27,590 nucleotides of DNA from DASYUM01 sp036001225 (lineage in GTDB: Bacteria > Methylomirabilota > Methylomirabilia > Rokubacteriales > DASRDR01). The notes beneath the pieces were generated by a model. The model had not been told where the DNA came from. It did no database searches and saw only the letters and a program-made list of their open reading frames with translations. Shown here piece by piece: positions 23,379-27,590 of this stretch (within the stretch, counting starts at the first letter, position 1; each line of letters begins with the position of its first letter). The position numbers and the translations under genes were made by a program. Where the stretch lies: NCBI GenBank assembly GCA_036001225.1, contig DASYUM010000035.1:1-27590 (forward strand). The letters are read 5' to 3'.

Positions 23379-24182
23379 CTACTGGGAGAGGAAGCCGCCG
23401 TCGACACAGACGGTGTGCCCGACGACGAACGACGCCGCGTCGGAGGCGAGCCACACCACCGCCAGCGCTATTTCTTCAGGGCGCCCCATCCGCTTCAACG
23501 GGAGGCCCTCTGCGACCCGCGCCATGTCGTCGATGCCCGACCGAAGCATCATCTCGGTGACGACCCTCCCGGGCGCGACTGCGTTGATCCGGATGTTCCT
23601 GGCTGCGTATTCCATGGCCGCGGACTTCGTGAGCGAGATGACGGCGCTCTTCGAGGCGGAGTAGAGCGCCAGACCGGGGTTCGGGTTGCGGATCCCGCTG
23701 ACCGAGGCGTTGTTGACGATGACGCCGCCCCCCGTCTCCAGCATCTGGGCGATCTCGTACTTCAGGCAGAGGTAGAGCCCCTTGACGTTGGTGGCGAAGA
23801 CGGTGTCGAACGCCTCCTCGGGCTGCTCGGCGAGGAGCACGCGCGGCTCCTGGAAGCCGGCGTTGTTGAACGCGATGTCGAGACTCCCGAACGCGTCGAC
23901 CGCAAAGCGGACCAGGGCCGCGACCTCGGCCGACACGGTGACGTCGGTCCGCCGGAAGGCCGCTTGTCCGCCGGCCCGGCGAATCGCCGCGACGGTCTCC
24001 TCACCGGGCGACGCGCGCCGGCCAGCAACGACGACGCGCGCGTCGTGACCGGCGAGAGCCAGGGCCACGGCGCGGCCGATGCCCGAGCCTCCGCCGGTGA
24101 CGATGGCGACCTTGCCCGCCAGGAGACGGACGCCTCGAGTCACTGGCGTGTCACGGGAATGCCGCTCGTCGGGCTTGCTCAC
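23379..24182 (-). CDS. Short-chain dehydrogenase/reductase (SDR)
   Basis: This is a classical SDR of 267 residues from the chosen start. TGGGSGIG at 29-36 binds NAD(P), FNNAGF is the structural NNAG motif, and the catalytic triad is S160 (in NNASVSG), Y174 and K178 (YSASK). It oxidises or reduces an alcohol or ketone; the substrate is unknown. I chose the GTG at 24182, which overlaps the end of the TetR gene by 32 bases, because GGGAGGGG lies 9 bases before it. A GTG at 24143, just after the TetR stop, would give a more usual 254-residue enzyme but has no ribosome site. It is in an operon with its probable regulator. Confidence 0.87.
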   Translation of the reverse strand: MSKPDERHSRDTPVTRGVRLLAGKVAIVTGGGSGIGRAVALALAGHDARVVVAGRRASPGEETVAAIRRAGGQAAFRRTDVTVSAEVAALVRFAVDAFGSLDIAFNNAGFQEPRVLLAEQPEEAFDTVFATNVKGLYLCLKYEIAQMLETGGGVIVNNASVSGIRNPNPGLALYSASKSAVISLTKSAAMEYAARNIRINAVAPGRVVTEMMLRSGIDDMARVAEGLPLKRMGRPEEIALAVVWLASDAASFVVGHTVCVDGGFLSQ

Positions 24183-24801
24183 GAGCGATTTCCCCTCCCG
24201 ACACGGCGCGGAGGGCGAAGCCCACGATGGCCTCGATGAGCGATCGCCCCGCCTCGTCGTCGACGCCGGCGTCCTGCCCCAGCGGGCCGACGAGCCCCTC
24301 GAGGAAGGCGCCCACGAGACAGGCGGCGCTCGCCTTGACGTTCTGCGGCGGGAACTCTCCCGCTCCGATCCCGTCGGCGATGATCGACTCGAACACCCGC
24401 CCCTGCGCGCGACGGTACTCGAGCCGGACCTCGTCGACCTCGGGATCGACGGGCTCGACGATGATGGTGTAGGCCAGGCGGCGACCGCGAAGGGCACGGC
24501 TCGTGAAGGCTCTGACCGCCGCCGCGAGCCGGTCCCGGGCCGGCCCGCCCGAGTCGGCGATCGCCGACACGACGTCGAGCTCCCGCTGGCAGATCACCCG
24601 CAGCACTTCCGCGAAAAGCTCGGCCTTCGAGGGGAAATACCGGTAGATCGTGCCCGTGGCGACGCCGGCGGCAGCGGCGATCGCCGTCACCCGCGCCTCG
24701 CGGAAGCCTCCCTCGGCCATCAGCTGGCGAGCGGTGCGGAGAATCCTCTGCCGGTTGCCCGCGAGCCGGGCCTCGACGCGCTCAGTGCGGCGGTAGGGCA
24801 C
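24151..24801 (-). CDS. TetR/AcrR family transcriptional regulator
   Basis: This 216-residue protein has an N-terminal helix-turn-helix at about 17-63 (RQRILRTARQLMAEGGF, then TAIAAAAGVATGTIYRYFPSKAELF, the TetR hallmark). The ligand-binding C-terminal part has the KstR2/AtuR-like pattern and is of normal length. It likely represses the SDR gene downstream and perhaps the divergent LVIVD gene, being released by a small hydrophobic ligand. The GTG at 24801 is the start that puts the helix-turn-helix at the usual distance. A perfect dyad begins 3 bases upstream of the start codon, suggesting autoregulation. Confidence 0.9.
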   Translation of the reverse strand: MPYRRTERVEARLAGNRQRILRTARQLMAEGGFREARVTAIAAAAGVATGTIYRYFPSKAELFAEVLRVICQRELDVVSAIADSGGPARDRLAAAVRAFTSRALRGRRLAYTIIVEPVDPEVDEVRLEYRRAQGRVFESIIADGIGAGEFPPQNVKASAACLVGAFLEGLVGPLGQDAGVDDEAGRSLIEAIVGFALRAVSGGEIAREQARRAAFP

Positions 24802-24803
24802 AG

Positions 24804-24821
24804 AATGAACCCGCCTTCATT
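24804..24821. promoter_or_regulatory. Probable operator for the adjacent TetR regulator
   Basis: AATGAA (24804-24809) and TTCATT (24816-24821) are perfect inverted arms with a 6-base spacer, giving an 18-base dyad. Length, symmetry and the ATGAA/TTCAT ends fit TetR-type operators of fatty-acid and terpenoid regulators. It overlaps the region immediately before the regulator's own start codon. Confidence 0.5.
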
Positions 24822-24878
24822 TCTTGACTCTTCCTAGTCCGACAAGGAGTGAATCAGCTTTCAGCTGTTGAGTCAAGA
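24822..24878. repeat. Long-spaced inverted repeat in the tetR/LVIVD intergenic region
   Basis: TCTTGACTC (24822-24830) and GAGTCAAGA (24870-24878) are perfect 9-base inverted arms, 39 bases apart. Each arm contains a TTGACT that could serve as a -35 box pointing away from its side, but no good -10 box is spaced correctly for the plus-strand one. It may be paired regulator half-sites. Confidence 0.35.
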
Positions 24879-24920
24879 GCGGCCGCAGCTCCGGAGGAGG
24901 ACGGGCTAGAATCAGGAGCC

Positions 24921-26135
24921 ATGACGACCGAAACCGCGCGCAACATGGACCTCCTCGCCCACCACGAGCTGGGGGGGTACGGTAACTGCGGCGAGGGCAT
25001 GGCCATCCAGCTCACCCGTGACGGGCGACGGGTGCTGTGGCTCGCCCACGAATCGGCGCCGAAGAACGTCACCGCCGTGGATGTCACCGAGCCCCGGAGG
25101 CCCGCCGTCGTCTTTCAGTCCGACCTGCCCCACGCCGAGATGCGCTCGAACTCCCTCGACCTCGCCGGCGATCTCCTGGTCGTCGCCTACCAGACGAGCC
25201 GCCCGGGGATGCAGCCGGCGGGCTTCGAGGTCCTCGACGTCGCCGATCCGGCCCGGCCGCGTCGGGTCGGCTTCTTCGACGCGTCGGGGCCGGCCTCGCG
25301 CGGCGTCCATCACCTCTGGTTCGTGGACGGCCGCTACGTCCACCTGAGCAGCGGCGCCGCCGACTTCACGCCGCGCAACCGCAAAGACGACCAGTGCTAC
25401 CGGATCGTGGACGTCGGCGACCCGGCACGGCCCCGCGAAGTGGGCCGCTGGTGGCTGCCGGGCACCCGGGACGGCGATGCCGAGCCGCCGCCGGCACGAC
25501 ACCCGACATTCGACTCCGGCTTCCGCGCCCACAACACGAACGTGTATCCTCAGCGCCCGGACCGGGCCTGGATCGGCTACCTCGACGGGGGCGCGATCAT
25601 CCTCGACATCTCCGACATGGGCCACCCGCGCCTGGTGAGCCGCTGGGACTACCACCCGCCCTTCCCGGGCTTCACCCACACCCTGGTGCCGCTCCTGGAT
25701 CGCGGCTTGCTCGTCGTCTCCGACGAGTCCACCGCGGACGGAGGCGCCGACTGGCCGAAGCTCGTGTGGATCCTGGACGCGCGGGAGGAGACGAACCTGG
25801 TGCCGATCAGCACCTGCCCGCTGCCACCGGTCGAAGCCTTCGCCGGGCGCGGCGGCCGCTTCGGCGCCCACAACCTCCACGAGAACCGGCCGGCGCCCGG
25901 CTCGTGGGTGTCGGAGACGATCATCGTGGGCACCTTCTTCAACGGCGGCGTCCGCGCCTTCGATCTGTCCGACCCGTTCCGTCCCGCCGAGGCGGCCTTC
26001 TACGTGCCGCCGGCTCCGCGCGGCTCGTCCCGGGGCGCCATCCAGCTCAACGATGTCTTCGTGGACGAGCGGCAGGTCGTCTACACGGTCGACCGCTTCA
26101 CCGGAGGCCTCTACATCCTGGAGCTCCGGCTGTAG
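24921..26135 (+). CDS. LVIVD-repeat beta-propeller-like protein
   Basis: This 404-residue protein is made of repeats in which a beta strand is followed by a turn such as VLDVADPARPRRVG, IVDVGDPARPREVG, ILDISDMGHPRLVS or AFDLSDPFRPAEAA. This is the LVIVD repeat, thought to build a beta propeller. There is no signal peptide, so it is probably cytoplasmic or leaves by an unknown route. Function is not known for the family. I chose the ATG at 24921, with AGGAG close in front and TAGAAT at 24907-24912; a GTG at 24849 would add 24 low-complexity residues. It diverges from the TetR/SDR operon and may share its control. Confidence 0.8.
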   Translation: MTTETARNMDLLAHHELGGYGNCGEGMAIQLTRDGRRVLWLAHESAPKNVTAVDVTEPRRPAVVFQSDLPHAEMRSNSLDLAGDLLVVAYQTSRPGMQPAGFEVLDVADPARPRRVGFFDASGPASRGVHHLWFVDGRYVHLSSGAADFTPRNRKDDQCYRIVDVGDPARPREVGRWWLPGTRDGDAEPPPARHPTFDSGFRAHNTNVYPQRPDRAWIGYLDGGAIILDISDMGHPRLVSRWDYHPPFPGFTHTLVPLLDRGLLVVSDESTADGGADWPKLVWILDAREETNLVPISTCPLPPVEAFAGRGGRFGAHNLHENRPAPGSWVSETIIVGTFFNGGVRAFDLSDPFRPAEAAFYVPPAPRGSSRGAIQLNDVFVDERQVVYTVDRFTGGLYILELRL

Positions 26136-26148
26136 CCCCGAGTCGCAC

Positions 26149-27357
26149 TCAGAACGGCCGGATGCTCGGCAGGTTGAGAAAGTGGTCGGTGACCGGCCCC
26201 GGACGGAGGCGAGCCGTTCCGGAGGGGCCAGGCCGCCCCGGGTAGCCCTCGCCCCCGGCTGGGCCGCCAGGGCCGCCCCGGCCGTCGCGCCCCCCGTCGC
26301 GTCCCTTGCCGCCATCGCCACCGTTGCCGCCGTCGCCGCCCGCGCCGCCCTCCCCGGCAGGCCCGCCGGCGACGTCGAGCCGGATCAGCCGGCCGAGGTC
26401 CGGGAAGCGGCCGTCGTAGATCAACTCGATGAAGCCCCCGGGCCCACCCTCTCCGCCGGGTCCGCCGTTTCCCCCCGGACCGCCGGGACCACCGGGCCCG
26501 CCGCTCCTCCCCGCCCGGCCGCGACCACCGTCGCCCCCGGCGCCTCCTCGCCCGCCCGACCCGCCGTTGCCGCCGGGCCCACCGCGAGCGACGAGCACGA
26601 GCTCCTGGTCCGGCGGCGCCAGCACGAGGTCGCTCACCGCGCCTTCGATCCGGACGGCGATCAGCCGCTCGTAGAAGCGGGTGCGGACGTAGGTGGCGAA
26701 GGCCTGGAGGCGCGGGCCGGGCGCGCCCGAGCCGCCCGGTTCGCCGGACCCGCCCGGCCCGCCCGATTCGCCCGAAGAACCCTCGCGGCCCTCGGAGCCG
26801 AAGGCCCCGGTCCCGCCGGACTGGCCGCTGCGACCACTCCCTCCGATCCCGCCCGCCGTCCGGACGCACGAGTAGTCGGGCTCGTACCACCGGCTCTCGG
26901 TGAACCGGTCCGGCCGGTGGCGGAGCGCCGTTCGGATTTCGAAGCCGCGCTCCGCGGTCGCCAGCATGTCGCCGTCGGGCCGGAACCAGCCGAACTCGTC
27001 GACACTCCCCTGGCCGCTCGTGAAGACGAAGTTGCCGAAGTCGAGCATGCCGTTTCGCCGGGCGCTCGGGTCGCCCTCCCACGTCTCGAGCGGGGTCGCG
27101 CTCGACTGGCCCGGGAGCCTGGCATCCACCGTCACTCGCATCTGCACGGGCTCGCGCGGACAGATCTTCCGCACCGGACGGCGGATGTCCGCCTCCATGC
27201 GCAGAACCTCGGCGTCCTGGAGGCTCACGGTGTCCTCGCCCATCACCTGTCGGTACACGCTGCAGGCGGTCAGCCCGAAGAGGGCGACCGCGATCATCAC
27301 GCCGGCCCGCGAGGAGCACCAGAGGAGCCCGATGGGCGTCGGTCGAGCGTCGATCAT
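26149..27357 (-). CDS. Collagen-like lipoprotein with three Gly-X-Y blocks
   Basis: This 402-residue protein starts with a lipoprotein signal; FGLTAC places the lipidated cysteine at C32. A non-repetitive domain (33-168) contains conserved-looking segments such as LDFGNFVFTSGQGSVDEFGWF. Then come three collagen-type blocks with glycine at every third place: residues 169-215, 259-308 and 331-380 (47, 50 and 50 residues, with a single break at R353). They are separated by short globular pieces (216-258 and 309-330). The blocks are very rich in GGX triplets and poor in proline for a collagen. It is probably an outer-membrane or surface-anchored structural protein. GGAGGCG stands before the ATG; a later ATG at residue 21 would still give a lipobox. 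Confidence 0.82.
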   Translation of the reverse strand: MIDARPTPIGLLWCSSRAGVMIAVALFGLTACSVYRQVMGEDTVSLQDAEVLRMEADIRRPVRKICPREPVQMRVTVDARLPGQSSATPLETWEGDPSARRNGMLDFGNFVFTSGQGSVDEFGWFRPDGDMLATAERGFEIRTALRHRPDRFTESRWYEPDYSCVRTAGGIGGSGRSGQSGGTGAFGSEGREGSSGESGGPGGSGEPGGSGAPGPRLQAFATYVRTRFYERLIAVRIEGAVSDLVLAPPDQELVLVARGGPGGNGGSGGRGGAGGDGGRGRAGRSGGPGGPGGPGGNGGPGGEGGPGGFIELIYDGRFPDLGRLIRLDVAGGPAGEGGAGGDGGNGGDGGKGRDGGRDGRGGPGGPAGGEGYPGRPGPSGTARLRPGPVTDHFLNLPSIRPF

Positions 27358-27375
27358 GGCGCCTCCATGTCCCTA

Positions 27376-27457
27376 GGTCATTTCGGGGGGGTCTCGGAAG
27401 ACCCCCCCGATGCCCCCCCGTCGTGGCGGCGGCGAAGCCGCCGCTCGGAGCACTCCT
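27376..27457. repeat. Hairpin repeat unit, copy 1
   Basis: This 82-base unit holds two strong hairpins. The first pairs TCGGGGGGGTC (27383-27393) with GACCCCCCCGA (27400-27410): 11 perfect base pairs around a 6-base loop. The second pairs GCGGCGGC (27446-27453 in copy-independent terms; seen at 27426-27433) with GCCGCCGC (27437-27444) around GAA. The unit recurs exactly 133 bases later. It lies 18 bases upstream of the collagen-like gene and has no coding potential. Confidence 0.85.
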
Positions 27458-27508
27458 CGATGCACCTTGCGCTCGGTGGCAGGCGCCGGGTTACTCCGAC
27501 GGGCCCCT

Positions 27509-27590
27509 GGTCATTTCGGGGGGGTCTCGGAAGACCCCCCCGATGCCCCCCCGTCGTGGCGGCGGCGAAGCCGCCGCTCGGAGCACTCCT
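27509..27590. repeat. Hairpin repeat unit, copy 2 (reaches the window edge)
   Basis: Identical over all 82 bases to 27376-27457, with hairpins at 27516-27543 and 27559-27577. The 51 bases between the copies (27458-27508) are unrelated to the unit. The window stops at the end of this copy, so the number of repeats in the array is unknown. Confidence 0.85.

Noticed and set aside
24849..24920. GTG start for the LVIVD protein 24 codons upstream
   Set aside because: The ribosome site would be too close to that GTG, the added residues are low-complexity, and the extension runs through one arm of the inverted repeat.
26111..27319. 402-residue reverse frame parallel to the collagen-like gene
   Set aside because: Same strand, other phase; Arg-rich and without a lipoprotein signal or periodicity of its own, whereas the chosen frame has a signal, lipobox and Gly-X-Y phase.
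27376..27590. CRISPR array
   Set aside because: The repeat unit is 82 bases with two internal hairpins, and only one 51-base spacer is visible; no cas gene is present.

Overview
The window is about 27.6 kb of very GC-rich, densely packed bacterial DNA. It has Sec and Tat signal peptides, lipoproteins, strong Shine-Dalgarno (SD) sites and sigma70-type TTGACA-N17-TAGNNT promoters. The gene content is typical of an uncultured soil or subsurface heterotroph: tripartite tricarboxylate transporter (TTT) and TAXI systems, several stand-alone solute-binding proteins, a CoxL-like molybdenum hydroxylase and MmgE/PrpD. It resembles Candidatus Rokubacteria or Methylomirabilota, or some Betaproteobacteria. 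That placement is inference and no marker gene is present. I saw no rRNA, tRNA, CRISPR array, transposase or phage gene. No stretch longer than about 300 bases lacks a gene.

Layout. Positions 1-795 (-) hold a diacylglycerol-kinase-type lipid kinase cut by the window edge. Positions 1004-3620 (+) hold an orphan CoxL-like molybdopterin subunit and a small EF-Tu-domain-like protein. Positions 3752-4572 (+) hold a 10-codon leader ORF coupled to a ModA-like binding protein. Positions 4598-8548 (-) form a transport operon (tctB, tctA, tctC, then a TIM-barrel sugar isomerase/epimerase-like gene). It is divergent from an MmgE/PrpD gene at 8684-10081 (+), so the block probably takes up and processes a (tri)carboxylate. 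Positions 10245-12417 (+) hold a sugar kinase fused to a RapZ C-terminal domain, followed by a MurU-like nucleotidyltransferase, which looks like an amino-sugar or cell-wall recycling pair. Positions 12429-13283 (-) encode a LEA2/WHy lipoprotein, 13432-14421 (+) a TAXI binding protein and 14437-15192 (-) a lactonase-like metallo-beta-lactamase-fold hydrolase.

Positions 15264-20752 (-) hold a GlcG/HbpS-like secreted protein with its own promoter, and a four-gene operon: NitT/TauT binding protein, branched-chain-type binding protein, 3-hydroxyisobutyrate-dehydrogenase-like enzyme and FAD aromatic hydroxylase. Positions 20863-23267 (-) hold a DUF6196-like/HIT fusion and an exported acid phosphatase/phospholipase C-type phosphoesterase. 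Positions 23379-24801 (-) hold a short-chain dehydrogenase (SDR) and its TetR regulator, divergent from an LVIVD-repeat protein at 24921-26135 (+). Positions 26149-27357 (-) encode a collagen-like lipoprotein with three Gly-X-Y blocks. The window ends in a 133-bp-period tandem repeat built of two strong hairpins (27376-27590).

The most interesting points are these. (i) A 39-bp imperfect direct repeat carries the first 11 codons of the TAXI gene and also sits exactly on the PrpD stop codon, bracketing the kinase-RapZ/murU/LEA2 segment as if that segment had been inserted into a prpD-TAXI operon. (ii) The kinase-RapZ fusion lies beside murU. (iii) The hairpin tandem repeat sits at the right edge. 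(iv) Promoters lie so close to start codons that leaderless transcripts are expected. (v) Four binding proteins of four families occur with no permease genes.
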